Assembly (NCBI RefSeq): GCF_000346465.2 | Contig: NC_034012.1 | Coordinates: forward strand, 9,966,294 to 10,030,293 | Length of the DNA stretch: 64,000 bases | Direction: 5' to 3' | DNA from: Prunus persica | Taxonomy: Eukaryota; Streptophyta; Magnoliopsida; Rosales; Rosaceae | Part shown: positions 50,899-63,350 of the stretch, piece after piece | Layout: each line of letters opens with the position of its first letter | Position numbering within the stretch: the stretch's first letter is position 1 | Translations under genes and position numbers: made by a program | Notes under the pieces: generated by a model | The model's database searches: none | The model's input: only the letters and a program-made list of their open reading frames with translations | Told to the model about the DNA's origin: nothing

Positions 50899-52493
50899 AT
50901 GGCGAAGAAAGGAAGCTGAAAGTTGAACGTTGCTATTATTTTCTGGGCATAGGTAATTTCTACATCTTGTTGAAAGTTGTAAAGAAGTTGTTTTGTGTTT
51001 ATGAATTTGATGTGTAAGTGGAGCTGAAAGACTAATTGTTGATGTGGCTGTTGACAAAAATGGAGACCGTTTCTGGTGTGTGAGCTTTCTCTGTTTCAAT
51101 TTTTGTTTGATATTGTTTATATCAAAATAAACCCGCCTATGAGGATCGGACACGTGGTGCAGTTTGGAATTGAACATAATAGTCTTCGGCACCCAGTCTA
51201 CTGATTCATTGATTAGAGCAACCTCCTGCTGCAGGACGCGTGGCAAGCCCACAATCAATGTCCGCAGTCCCACATCGAAAATCTGCTCAACAAGCACACC
51301 TCTCAAGCCTTATAAGAGGAGCGCAATTCCCCAAATTAGAGGTAATCGGAACTTACGGCATACTGCCTATTGATCTATCAGTTCAAGTTTAACTAAATCC
51401 ATACTTACTTAAGTATCAGAAAGCCTTCGGCCGGTACCACACAGGTGCCCTAGGTCTTACCGAGCGTTCGATATATTGCAGATCACGCTCTCTACCGAGG
51501 CCCGGAGCATACCGAAGACACTCCATCACTAAGTTGAGCGAGAAAATAGACAAACCATTTTTACGCATCAACAGATTGGCGCCGTCTGTGGGAAATATGA
51601 TCTGAATCAACCCACCATCCCTAGAACATATGAGAACCACTTCAGTACCAACGTTTTTTTCGGAAGATGGATTATCGTTCAGAAGGCAAAGCGGAGCAAG
51701 CCCCGCGCTGCCCCCTTGCACCCCTTTCGGTAATTCACCCGTGATTCAAACCACCGCTGAAGCAGAGCTTCTGGTCTAAATCACTGCCCTTCGGCAGGAC
51801 ATGGCTAAACTCCAAGAACATAACAATCTTCTCTCGTCTAAAGTAGACGAAACCCAACAACTGCTCAATCAGCAGCATACGCAGAACATCCAAACAAATC
51901 AATTCTCCCAAAGCCTGTAGACTCCCAGTCGGAAAAAGAAGGGCAAGAAGGTAGCGAAGGCAACACCTGCGCCCTCCAAGCAGTTGGTAATCCCAGCACC
52001 CAAGGATCAACCACACCCATCGAAAAAGGTTTACTCCGATTGTCACCATGGGATCAACGATCGGGATGCCGAAAGACGGGGATCTCCGATCAGAAACGAT
52101 GCTCACCTAAGGGACTCGCGGATGGGGGTTCTGGGAAACAAATCTCCCATTCGGAGAGTTCGGGGCTTGGAATCCACCGCCGAATTAGATTATGAGTATG
52201 TCCCTTCCAAGACCAAAGAATCTACCTACCGTTCAGCAACACCAACGAGGTACTCAGAGGCTAGACCGGAAAGTCCGTAGAGGCGTTCGGAGGACTACAG
52301 CTCCAAAGAAATCCCTTCCCGAGATCCCGTTGTTCGACTTCTTCTTCAGAACGTCCAAAAGATGGAAAAAGATCGAGCTCGTTCTCAGACACCAGACTGG
52401 GGAAAACTTCGGCCGGGACCGTTCACCGAACGTATAAAGCACTCACGGCAGGATAGAGACATATAGCCCCTACGTGTACCATTCTACGCCGAG

Positions 52494-53291
52494 GTGGAGG
52501 ATCCCTTAACACATCTCCATTCCTTCCAATCGGCGATAAGATGCAAGGGACTCAGCGACGAGGGGCAATGCCTGCTGTTTTCTTCTGCTCTCACTGAAGC
52601 GGCATTGAATTGGTTCTATCATCTGAAGCCGGGAACGGTAGACTCCTTCAACGAGTTAAAACAGATTTTTCTTAACCACTTCATGATACAGACGGACCGT
52701 TTGTACACTGCCGACGACGTGTACACAATCCGGCAGAGAGAGGACGAACCGCTACGGGAGTACGCGGCACGTTTCAGTCATGAATACTCGAGGTGTCCGG
52801 AAACAGACGACAGGGAAGCCTACGGAGCCCTCAAGAGTGGCCTTCGGTCCTCACACTTTCGGTACCTAGTGCACAGTAACAACTGGTGCACTTACGACGA
52901 ACTGATGAAGCAAGCGGCAATCCACGCCAAAGCGGAATATTTCAACTTGAAATCCGGGCCTTCGGCACGGCAGGAGGAATTAGCGTTGAAGAGTCATCAA
53001 GGGCAAGAATCGTCGTATGCCCCTAGGAAAGTTGACGAATCCTCGGCAGGGCATAAAAGGAAAGATGACTGTGACAATCGACAGGGAAACTCAAAGAAAG
53101 GACGAGGAATATACGGTCGCAATGGCCACCGTGCTCCACTACCGCATCACGACCGCACTCAGGAAGTCTTCACGTTAATAAACACCACTTACCTCCTGAT
53201 GAACGAACACGAGGTAATACCTATGCCTAATCACCGAAAGCCTAATCGACAGGACAACCGGGATACCGGCAAGTTCTGCCGATACCACTAG
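52494..53291 (+). pseudogene. Gypsy gag (Retrotrans_gag domain), interrupted
   Basis: A 265-codon frame carries the gag core (DPLTHLHSFQSAIRC, ALNWFYHLKPGTVDSFNEL, YAARFSHEYSRCPE), typical of Tat/Ogre-type plant gypsy elements. It forms the virus-like particle in autonomous relatives. The frame stops (TAG 53289) within the zinc-knuckle-like sequence CRYH...HNTDEC. An upstream segment near 51780-51900 reads as a coiled-coil-like DMAKLQEHNNLLSSKVDETQ, so the true gag started further left and is also broken. Confidence 0.8.
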
Positions 53292-53669
53292 CACAACAAT
53301 CACAACACCGATGAGTGCATAAGTCTGAGGAAAATTGTCGAGCGATTGATTCGAGAAGGGAAGCTGGAGCAGTACATCGCCAGACCGCCCCAGGCATCGG
53401 CTCCGAACGGGAATCGGCAGATCAACATGATTAGCACCATCAACGGAGGCCCAACCCTAGCAGGATCATCCAACCGATCGGTAAAACAATATTTGCATGC
53501 CGCTCACTACCCTCAAGTCTTCGGCATAGAGGTCAACCGGCACCACAAGACACCAAAGGTTGGGTAGGAGCCTATCACGTTCAGCGAAGAGGAAGAAGAA
53601 GGGATTCTCTACCCCCACGACGACCTGATGATCATTCGAGCTGAGGTCGCCGACTACGATGTAGGATGA

Positions 53670-53900
53670 GTGTTGGTCGACACTGGAAGTTCAGTAAATG
53701 TAATTTTTGCCGATGCCTTCAAGGAAATAGGAATAGCAGAAAGTCAGGTCAATCGGCAGATAACACCACTGCTAAGCTTCTCCGGGAAATTGGTGCAGCC
53801 AATCAACAGTATTAATCTTGCCATCGCCTTCGGCGTTGCCCCTCGAAAAACGATGATATATGACCAATTTCTCATTGTCGACTGCCAAACGTCATTGTAG
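53670..53900 (+). pseudogene. Gypsy retropepsin fragment
   Basis: The frame begins MLVDTGSSVNVIFADAF, with the active-site DTGSS of gypsy aspartic proteases. It follows a gap with stop codons and ends after 76 codons at TAG. Context places it between gag and RT. Confidence 0.8.
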
Positions 53901-54483
53901 GACGAACGGCACTCATGGGAATCAAGGCTCATCTCTCCCCCCACATGTTGCTGATGAAGTTCTCAACTTGCGATAATACTAGCGCTGCCTGAGGAAACCA
54001 GCTCAGTGCGCGGACGTGCTATGCAACGGCCCTGAAATCGGTAGCTGTCAAACCACCAATAGAGGCCATGTCTGTCTAGGGGGTACCGAACGGTAGCAAG
54101 CCCATTGACGACCCAAGGGATGAAACACCAACGTCGATAGCGCAGCCTGCTGAAGAACTGGAGACAGTCATGCTGAATGAAAGCACCCCGATCGGTGAGT
54201 AAAGATCGGCACCGCACTCAACCCCCACCTCCGAACGAAGTTCATCGACTTCTTGCGGGACCATGCGGAGGTCTTCGCCTGGTCTTATGATGACATACCG
54301 GGCATATCGCCCGAGGTTATCAGCCACAATCTCAGCATTTCCCCAGCCCATAAGCCCGTCAGATAGAAGCGCCGATCGTATGATGCCGAACGTTACGAAG
54401 TCATACGTACCGAAGTTGACAAGCTAAAATCCATCAGCTTTATCAAGGAAGCTACGTACCCTATATGAGTTGCCAACTCAGTA

Positions 54484-54918
54484 ATGGTTCGGAAGGCTCA
54501 GGGCGGGTGGCGGATGTGCCAAGACTATACTAACCTGAATAAGGCCTATCCGAAGGACAGCTTCCCGTTGCCCCAGATCGACCAGTTTGTGGACGCCACT
54601 GCTGTCCACGAATTGCTTAGCTTCATGGACGCCTATTCGGGATACAACCAGATATTTATGAACCCTGCCGATAACGAGCATACGACATTCATTACAGACA
54701 GGGGGTTGTACTGTTATAAAGTCATGTCGTTCGGCCTTAAGAACGCAGGGGCAACATATCAAGGGCTCGTCAACCAAATTTTTACCAAGCATATCAGCAG
54801 CATCATGGAGGTGTACGTTGACAATATGTTGGTAAAAAGTAGGACCGATGAAGAACACCTACACAATTTAGCCCTTATGTTCGATATTTTGAAGGACTAT
54901 CAAATGAGACTAATTTGA
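54484..54918 (+). pseudogene. Gypsy reverse transcriptase fragment
   Basis: 144 codons of RT: WRMCQDYTNLNKAYPKDSFP, FMDAYSGYNQI, FGLKNAGATYQ and YVDNMLVKS. The catalytic box is normally YVDD or YIDD; here the second Asp is Asn (codon 54823-54825). The fragment ends at the truncation point, so thumb, RNase H and integrase are absent. Confidence 0.85.
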
Positions 54919-55377
54919 CATTTGTCTTTCTTTCCATCTCTGTGCATATAACCAACTTGACATTGGGTTGTAAACTACAATTTACTTTCCACTCAGTCAA
55001 AGCATAAACCTACTCTTGGTATTTGAAAGTTTAACGACAACCCAGCTAATTAATTTATAAAGTTCTTTTGTTTCTGTCACAGAAAAACAAAATTCTTATG
55101 TTTCATAGCTAATTAATTATATCTGACAAAGATTGTGAGTGTACCTATGAGGCCGGGGATGCTCAGACATCTTCTTTCTAACCTGAAACCAATTGAGGGT
55201 GAACGAAAGAGCAATTTTTTAATTAAAAAACAGTTGATTTTAAAATCAGTGCGTCGTTTGATTTTTTAATGTCATTTGGTTTCCCAGGTATCTTTCCTGT
55301 TACTGTATATTCTATCGTCTTCATGCTTTGTATGCATTTCTGTGGTGCTTTTTTGTTGCTCTATGCGACCTGGTCCT

Positions 55378-55684
55378 TGTTAAGATAGCAAGATTAAACA
55401 GAAAATGCAGAGAGAAACGAATATAAGCAGAGAGAGTTTCAAAGTAATGAAAAGAAGAATTATTGTATTCTCATTATAACCTGAAGCTTAGCACAATTAC
55501 AGACTTTATATCAGCTTTAGTTAGAGCCTTGTTTACGTTTTCTAACCTCTCTAACCTCTCTAATATTCGTTGATCAATTACTAACAGTTCTTCCTAATTG
55601 CCTAACAATACTAACAACATCTTAACCACTTGACTCTTTAATCTTATGACATGTGGCAAGACTAGGACCCTTGATATCTTTACA
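55378..55684 (-). repeat. copia-3 3' LTR
   Basis: 307 bp with TG...CA ends; matches 60381-60685. Confidence 0.93.
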
Positions 55685-58600
55685 TTCCCCCTCAATCGCA
55701 GGCTTGGAGGAGCCAAGCATAAGATTGGAACACTGGTGCTGGAATAAAGGTGCAGAAAGACCTTTAGTGAGAATATCAGCAAACTGGTCTGCAGAAGAGA
55801 CATGTTGAACAAGCAAATCACCTCTAATAACTCGCTCTCTGACAAAATGGTAATCAATCTGTAGATGCTTCATTCGGGAATGGAATACTGGATTGGAAGC
55901 AATAGAAATAGCAGAGATATTGTCACAATGGATTAAAGGAGGGATATGTAAAGACACATGAAGATCACAGAATAATTGTCGAATGCAGGCAAGCTCGGCA
56001 GCAGCAATAGCAAGGGCCCTATATTCTGCCTCAGTGGATGAACGAGATACAGTATGTTGTTTCTTAGAAGCCCAAGAAATAGGACTAGACCCTAAGTAAA
56101 CAATAAATCCAGAGACAGATCGTCGATCATTAGGATCACCAGCCCAATCAGCATCACTGTAAGCCTGCAGATTAAGAATACCAGGTTGAAAAAGAATTCC
56201 AAAATCAAGAGTACCTTTCAAATACCTCAAGATTCTCTTAACCGCCACAACATGAGATTCCATGGGATTATGCATGAACTGACAAGCTTGATTTACTGAG
56301 AATGCAATGTCAGGCCTTGTGAAAGTGAGGTATTGTAGAGCTCCAACAATACTCCTGTATTGTTTTGGATGAGAATAAGGCTTTCCTACATCCTTAAGTA
56401 ATCTGTGATAGGGAAGACAAGGAGTAGCACAAGGTTTCGAATCCTGTAAATCAACTTTATCAAGTAATTCCTTGATATACTTAGTCTGAGACACAAACAA
56501 ACCAGTGGACTGATATGAAATTTGCAGGCCCAAAAAATAATTCAACTGCCCCAAGTCCTTCATATCAAATTCTTGAGTCAAAGCCGCAATAACTGATGTA
56601 AGAAGAGAGGAATGACTGCCTGTAAGGATGATATCATCTACGTAGAGGAGTAAGATCACAGTGCCAAGAGAAGACTGCTGAATAAAGAGAGATGGATCTG
56701 CAAGTGATGCTTGAAAACCCAAACTTGGTAAAAAACTAGTGAATCTTTCATTCCAAGCACGAGGAGCCTGTTTTAACCCATACAAAGACTTCTTGAGTCT
56801 GCAAACAAAGTCAGAAGGATGAAGCCTGCTCTCAAAGCCTTGGGGTTGAGTCATGTGAACCTCCTCCTGAAGAATACCATGCAAAAATGCATTTTTAACA
56901 TCAAGTTGCCTTAAAGACCAATTAAACTGAGCGGCAAGAGCAAGAACTAAATAAACAGTGGTAGGTTTCACTACAGGGCTGAAGGTTTCAATATAGTCAA
57001 TACCTTCCTCTTGACTAAATCCCTTAGCAACCAAACGAGCCTTATGTCTAGCTATAGAACCATCTGCAGTCTTCTTGATTCTATAGACCCACTTACAACC
57101 GACAAGATTCTTATGAGGCGGGAGAGGAACCAAGTCCCAAGTGCCTTGTGCATGAAGAGCCTCAATTTCCTCCCTCATTGCAGACTGCCATGCCGAAGAT
57201 GTAGAAGCAACATTGAAAAACTAGGTTCAACCTGGAAGTAATCAACAGGCTGTACAGAAGCAGAATAAGCCTTCCTTTTGGAAATACCATTCTTAGACCT
57301 GGTGGTCATAGGATGAAGATTTACAGCTGGAAGAGGTAAGACTACACAAAGAGTCTCAGGCTGAAAATCAGGATCCACAGGGAGAGGAGACTGTGTAGCA
57401 GATTCTAAAACTGGCATATCCTGGGAGGTTGAGAGCAAACAATCTGAAGCATTAAAAGGCAGTGTATTCAAAGATTCAGCGGCTCTAGAGGTGGATGAAG
57501 AAGAAGAGGAAACAGGAAGAGAAGATATAGGTGACAAAACAGTGTTATGCAAGGAAAGTAATGGTCGAGAAGAAGAAGTAGTTGGAGACTGAGATGGAGG
57601 AACAGATACGGCATGCACAGAGGTGTAAGGAAACATAGTTTCATCAAAGATGACATGACGAGTCACAAAGAACCTATTCGTTTGGAGGGAGAAACAGATA
57701 TACCCTTTATATTGACCCGCATAACCTAGAAAAACACAGGTGGAAGTTTTGGCTGAAGTTTGTGAGTATTGTAAGGCTTGAGTAGAGGAAAACAAGCACA
57801 ACCAAAAATTCTCAAATGAGTAATGACTGGTGTAGAACCATACAATAAAAAATAAGGAGATTTGAGCTGAAGAATTTGATAAGGCATGCGATTAATCAAG
57901 TAGGTGGAAGTAGCACAAGCATGAAACCAAAATTTAGAAGGTAAATGGGCAGTTTGTAACAAAGTGATTGCAGTCTCTAAAATGTGTCTGTGTTTTCGCT
58001 CAGCAAGACCATTTTGTTCAGGGGTATAGGGACAAGATATTTGATGAATAATACCCTTGGTAAGAAGATAATGTTTGAATTTATTACTAAGGTACTCACC
58101 ACCCCCATCACTCTGAAAAACTCTAAGAGTAGCAGAGAATTGAGTAACCAAGAAGGCATGAAAATAGACAAAAATAGAATAAACCTCTCCTTTATTGATC
58201 ATTGGAAAAATCCAAGTAAATCGAGTACACTCATCTATGAAACTAACATAATATCTGAAACCCTCAACAGATATTGTGGGAGAAGGACCCCAGACATCAC
58301 TATGAATTACCTCTAAAGGTTTGATAGATTTAACCACGGGATAAGGAAAAGGAAGCTTGGCAAGTTTGCCTTCTAAACAAGTAGTACAGACTAATTTGGA
58401 GTTGTCTAAAGAAAAAGAAATCTGTGACTGACGTAAAAGAGCTGAAGTGATTGTGTTGGAGGGATGACCTAAACGTTTGTGCCAGAGACTTGTATGGACC
58501 TGTTGGCCAAGATAACAAAAATGATTCTTGTGAAAAGAGGATGCTTGTTGAAGATTGGATTGCGGAAGGGAGAAAGGAATAGGATACAAGCCAGCTCTAC

Positions 58601-60143
58601 ACAGACCCTTGAGAAGAACACTCCCTGTGATCTTGTCCTGAATCCAAAAACCAAAGGCATCACATATAAATCTGCAATTGTTATCTTTACATAACCTATG
58701 AATTGATAGCAAATGTTGAGAAAGCTTTGGCACATGCAAAACCTGTTTTAATTGTAAAGAACACTGTGGAACATCCAAAATGGAAGAACCAATATTAGAA
58801 ATGCTCAAACCTGAACCCCCTGCAGTAGTGATAGTATCAGACCCTGAGAAAGGAGTAGCCAAACTGAGTTGAGACAAGTCAGAAGTCATATGAGTTGTTG
58901 CTCCAATATCAGCTACCCAAAATTGCTCCTGAGGGGAAGAAGATGGGAAGCTGGCATGCATAGCACTAAGATTGGTGGAAGGAGGTTTGCCTTGATAAGA
59001 GAAGTTGCCTCTATGATAACACTGAATGGCAGAATGCCCAAATTTCCAACAAATTTGACATTGGACTGAGGAGGTAGGAGTAGAGGGTTGATTGTGCCTT
59101 TGATAACAATCAGCAGCTACATGGCCTTTCTTGCTACAGATTTGACAGGTAGGAATGTCAGTGCCAGGACCAAGAATACCAGGGCTAGAAGTAGGCTGAA
59201 CTTGATAATGAGTGCGACCTCTGCCCCGACCCTTAAAATGAGACCCACGATTGATAGAGTAACCACCAGTGTTGTGACCATTAAAACCATTATTAGAACC
59301 ATTGAAACCAGCATGGTTACCACTAAAACCCCCATTGAAACCAGAGGGAAAATGAGAAGATGGAGCAGACTTAGAGCTAGAAGGATAACCTTGAGGCTGA
59401 GAATTAGAGATACCTTCATCAAGAACAAGAGCCTTGCCTTGAAATGTTTGATTTTGAGCCATCATTGCAGATACAAAAGGAGATGCAGAATTAGTTTGTT
59501 CAAGAGTGGCTTCTTCAGCAATCAATTGAGAACGAAAATCTTTAAGAGATAGCACATGTTCTCTGCCTCGAACCATGCACCGAAATGTATTATAGTCAGA
59601 AGGAAGACCATTAAGAGCCAAGATCACAATATCATCATCTTCAAAAGAAACCCCTGCTGCAGAAAGATGATCTCGAGCATCTTTTATCCTTTGCAGATAT
59701 TGGGAGACAGGTTCTGAACCCTTCTTGATAGTCTGAAGTTCACTTTTCATCTGAAAGATTCTAGCTTTCGTTACAGTAGAAAATCTATCTTTCAGTTGAA
59801 CCCACATATCATGATAACTGGTACAGCCAATGACATAAGAAATCGCAGTAGAAGAAAGAGTTGCAATAAGCAACTGCATCAATGCACGATCATGCATTTT
59901 CCAAACTTGATAAGCATCAGTTTCAACACCTTCAACATCAGAGTCCTCATCAAATCGAGTAGGACACTTCCGTGAACCATCAATAAACCCCAAAATGCCA
60001 TGACTCTCAAGAAGAATTTGCATTTGAAAGTTCCATGTGAGATAATTTGTATCATCAAGCTTGACTGTCACAGCAGTAGAAACCGTAGGAAGCAAAGTGG
60101 TAATAGGAGATTGAACAATTTGAAGCTGAGTAGAAGTCACCAT
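55622..60143 (-). pseudogene. copia-3 gag-pol, two frameshifts
   Basis: Read from 60143 leftwards, the first frame (805 codons) has gag, two zinc knuckles (CQICSKKGHVAADC and CQICWKFGHSAIQC), protease, GAG-pre-integrase (LWHKRLGHP) and integrase with an intact HSDVWGPSP and QNGLAERKH. It ends at a frameshift near 57745. The middle frame (57801-57175) carries the integrase C-terminus (VFLGYAGQYKGY). A one-base loss in a T run near 57222 leads to the last frame (57178-55622), with RT YVDDII and RNase H SDADWAG. The protease box is D-I-G-A (residues 412-415) where copia proteases have D-S/T-G, so the protease is probably dead. Confidence 0.92.
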
Positions 60144-60380
60144 GTTGAGAATTCAAGAACCAAAAGAGGAGAATCGAAGGTTGAGAAAGAAGAAACTTGC
60201 AGAGAAATGAAGATTGAAGAAGAACTTTCAATGAGACAAAAGATCAAACAGGTAATAGGCAGAGCAAATAACACGAATTTGACTGCTATGGTTGAGAAGA
60301 GAGAGAGAGAAAACAAAGAGGAAGAGAGTGCGGAAGCAGAAGATCACAAGATCAAGATCGATCCATGGCGAATGATACCA

Positions 60381-60685
60381 TGTTAAGATAGCAAGATTAA
60401 ACAGAAAATGCAGAGAGAAACGAATAGAAGCAGAGAGAGTTTCAGAGTAATGAAAAGAAGAATTATTGTATTCTCATTAACCTGAAGCTTAGCACAATTA
60501 CAGACTTTATATCAGCTTTAGTTAGAGCCTTGTTTACGTTTTCTAACCTCTCTAACCTCTCTAATATTCGTTGATCAATTACTAACAGTTCTTCCTAACT
60601 GCCTAACAATACTAACAACATCTTAACCACTTGACTCTTTAATCTTATGACATGTGGCAAGACTAGGACCCTTGATATCTTTACA
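60381..60685 (-). repeat. copia-3 5' LTR
   Basis: 305 bp; matches the left LTR with small differences (GAATAGAAGC versus GAATATAAGC; CATTAACC versus CATTATAACC). Confidence 0.93.
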
Positions 60686-61446
60686 GTCCTGTGGCCATCA
60701 TTTTGATGTAATACTAGCATATCAGGTTTCTGTTGTCATCCCACTGCTAAAGCTTAAGAAGACGACAAAGGTATTTGCACCTATTTTATATGAACTGTTA
60801 TCTGGTAGCATAGTTTTGTTTTATTGTCATTTTCCAGATTTATTCTTAGCTCAACAAACACACTATTTTGAGGAGGACATATAGGAAACCTTTAGACTTC
60901 ATAGAAGAAATGACAACTGGTCTTCCATATCATGGCTTTATCATATTTATCTGAGGTGCCTTGTGCACCTTTTTAGTGTTCTTTTGCACTGATCATACTA
61001 CTATTTCTCACTGATTTTTAAAAAAAATTAAGTATGGCTGCAGGAATGGCAGATAAGATTCTTGTTAACAGCAAATTCACAGCATCTATGTTTGCCAAGA
61101 CGTTTAAGAATCTTAACACATGAGGAATTCAGCCAGCTGTTCTTTACCCAGCTGTTAATGTGAATCAGTTTGATGAACCCACCAATACGTTTAAGTAACG
61201 AACATGTTTGTATATGGTTTACAGTTTCCTTGATGATTTTCATTTCCGAATTTTATGTGGTAGCTTACCGTTGTTTTCCTGCTTTGATATTTTCCTTGTT
61301 GTAGGATAAATTCTCTGTCGATAAACCGTTTTGAGAGGAAAAAGAATATAGACTTGGCAATTTCAGCTTTTGCTATGCTTCGTACCCTTGAAAGAGATGT
61401 GCTTCAAGTTCCTAATCTGACTGAAACTTCCCTGACAATTGCAGGC

Positions 61447-63055
61447 AAGTTCCTATCACTGAGTAATCTATTAATCTTACTGACGGACATGTTATACTAA
61501 GTTGTCAACTTTGTCGAAAGACTATATGATATTAATAGCGTATCAATAACCAAGCAGAAGCATGCAGTAATCACCTGGTTGTGTGATGAAAGCTTTATGG
61601 ATCTTGCAATTTAACTATAATATCTCGACGTGGAAAGACATTCTTTTGTTTTTTTCTCAGTAAATTATGAAAATGCCTGTAGATGTTATATCTAGAATTT
61701 CTAGCGGGCTTGTGAAGGCCTACATTCCTAGTCAAGCCTGGCGTTGTTATTTGGGAAAGAAAACGAAGCTTATGTAGAACGAATAGCAGTAAACTATTAT
61801 GCTGTTATCTGATTTAGCATCAGATGGCTCTTTTAAAGCAAACTTGTCAAACTTGCTTTTCCCTCTTTGCCTTTGCTTCCCCAAAGTCTTCCTCACATGC
61901 ATACAGTTTTATCAATCAAAAAACAAAGCCACCGAAAGCACTTGTGAAGCAAACAAAGTCAAGGTAGGTGCCCATAACAAAACACATCACATGCCATCAA
62001 ATTTAAGCCAATTTCAACACAATTGAGTCGCCATGAATTTACTCCGAGTGTGTTATCTTTTATGCCTTTCGTCTTTTTGCTTGATATTCCACTTTTCTTA
62101 AGTTCATCTGTTCGGTCATGTAGTTGATAGATGGTAGTGACTTGTGAATGAAGAGCGAAGAATGAGATTTGCTACGAATGAGTGTGACATGAATAGGATG
62201 TCAATGTATGTAATGTTAAGATAAGACTTGACCAGCCATGTCTGGCATGCATGCCGTATTAAATAACACCATATATCTTCCAAGTTTCCAAGAAAAATGA
62301 TCAACACATGCCGCTTCACTAGATTTGTTGATTTTGTGATACACCTAAACATCAGCAGGTCTTGGTTTTGCATCACCGCTGCTTCACAAAATTTAATTCA
62401 AAGTGCTGGTTTATTCACGTTTCAGTTGGTCAGTTTATTCAAAGTACCAGGCTATGATTATATTGTTCGTCTATATTAGCCGCCAAGTATGGGATTACAA
62501 ATCTTGGTGATTGGCATTATGGTTGGTAGTTCTCCAGAAAAGAAAAACTCCCAACTCCTTCCGAGGCCTTTAGTCCTCAAAATCGGACCTGTAATAACTC
62601 TATATGTCACGACCCAATTCGAAAAAATGGAAAAAATTATTATTAAAAAAATAAAGCTAAAATGCAAAAATGGTTGGGGGTTAAATGTGAAAAGATATAT
62701 AATTTTTATAATTTTCAAGGGTCTTTTCATAATTTTTTTTATAATGATTTTTCTATTTTTAAAATACTCTTAAAAAAAAGACTAAAATACCCTTAAAAAT
62801 AGTTGGAAAATTGGATGATGTTAAAGTCAGGTGACAAATCATGAATTTTGAAAAATTCAGGTGACATTTCACTTAAATTTCTTTTTCAGGTGACAAATTG
62901 AAACTAAGGTGTGACATTTTAATGAATATCCCAATTAAAAATAGGTTTTTTGGCTGATTGGACAGTACAAGAAGATAGGCACAAAACATCTTACGTATAC
63001 CTTTACTTTTACTAAAATTCACGAGTTTATAATTGAAAGAGACTATAAAGAGTTT
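61447..63055. other. Intergenic, ALG2 intron and duplicated RLP-flank DNA
   Basis: No gene. The first part is probably the ALG2 intron after exon 5. 62185-62230 (GACATGAATAGGATGTCAAT) resembles 47325-47350 upstream of RLP-C. 62460-62515 matches 4905-4965, and 62940-63000 matches 34235-34295. 62600-62930 is AT-rich with repeats of AGGTGACAnnTnA. Confidence 0.5.
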
Positions 63056-63200
63056 GAGCAGTGGTGCAAGAACGCAGCCTAAGAGAGGGATAAACGCACG
63101 AGAAGATGGAACAGAGGGATCAAAAGTGAGCAGCGGGCAACCAAAGAAAAAACAAACAAAATAGAAAGTGGGAGAAATTGACAAAATAAACAGAACAAGG
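63056..63200 (+). promoter_or_regulatory. RLP upstream module, copy 3 (orphan)
   Basis: Nearly identical to 30586-30731 and 47013-47157. The following 100 bases also resemble RLP upstream DNA (CTATCAATATACTTAGCAAG, as at 47180), then the similarity ends near 63350. No RLP ORF follows inside the window. Confidence 0.7.
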
Positions 63201-63350
63201 TGGTGGGTTCCACATCCACCCTCTCCATCTTTGGTCCTGGTTGGGACTCATTTTATTGCTATCAATATACTTAGCAAGTAGTTGTTAAGTTGTGCCCACT
63301 CAGAGGGTTGAACGTTATTGCTCTACTAAGAAACGTTATTATAGTAGTGT

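Larger units (their letters stand above)
51139..54918 (+). mobile_element. Ty3/gypsy element, Tat-like, 3'-truncated
   Basis: An LTR (start uncertain, about 51139; ends ATCAACA at 51573) is followed by primer-binding site TTGGCGCCGTCTGTGGGAA (51576-51594). Then come gag, protease and the beginning of RT. The element stops at 54918 inside RT; RNase H, integrase and the 3' LTR are missing. It lies in ALG2-locus intron DNA. The PBS and LTR end are shared with the pol-less LTR element at 15.8-21.7 kb. Confidence 0.85.
55378..60685 (-). mobile_element. Ty1/copia retrotransposon (copia-3), complete, in an ALG2 exon
   Basis: LTRs 55378-55684 (3' LTR) and 60381-60685 (5' LTR) start TGTTAAG and end TTTACA. 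TSD GTCCT flanks the element (55373-55377, 60686-60690), and its removal rejoins ALG2 coding sequence. On the minus strand the PBS TGGTATCATT precedes gag (60371-60380) and the purine tract ATTGAGGGGGAA precedes the 3' LTR. The LTRs differ by about four substitutions and a 2-bp indel. Confidence 0.95.
50899..61446 (+). pseudogene. ALG2-like ER mannosyltransferase, exons 1-5, broken by two retroelements
   Basis: Exon-like pieces in order are: 50899-50952 (MAKKGS-stop-KLNVAII then LGIG, donor GTAATT); 55288-55377 plus 60691-60770 (FYRLHALYAFLWCFF ... WPSF then DVILAYQVSVVIPLLKL); 60814-60919 (FYCHFPDLFLAQQ, frameshift, RTYRKPLDFIEEMTTG); 61044-61194 (GMADKILVNSKFTASMFA ... GIQPAVLYPAVNVNQFDEP); and 61315-61445 (SLSINRFERKKNIDLAISAF). 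This matches plant ALG2, a GT4 enzyme of the ER membrane in N-glycan precursor assembly. In-frame stops and at least three frameshifts exist. A gypsy fragment lies between the first two pieces and copia-3 splits the second. The exon expected next is not here but a matching one is at 15548. Introns are kept, so it is a genomic duplicate. Confidence 0.85.

Noticed and set aside
57984..59552. Plus-strand frames up to 154 codons over copia-3
   Set aside because: Antisense shadows of gag-pol.
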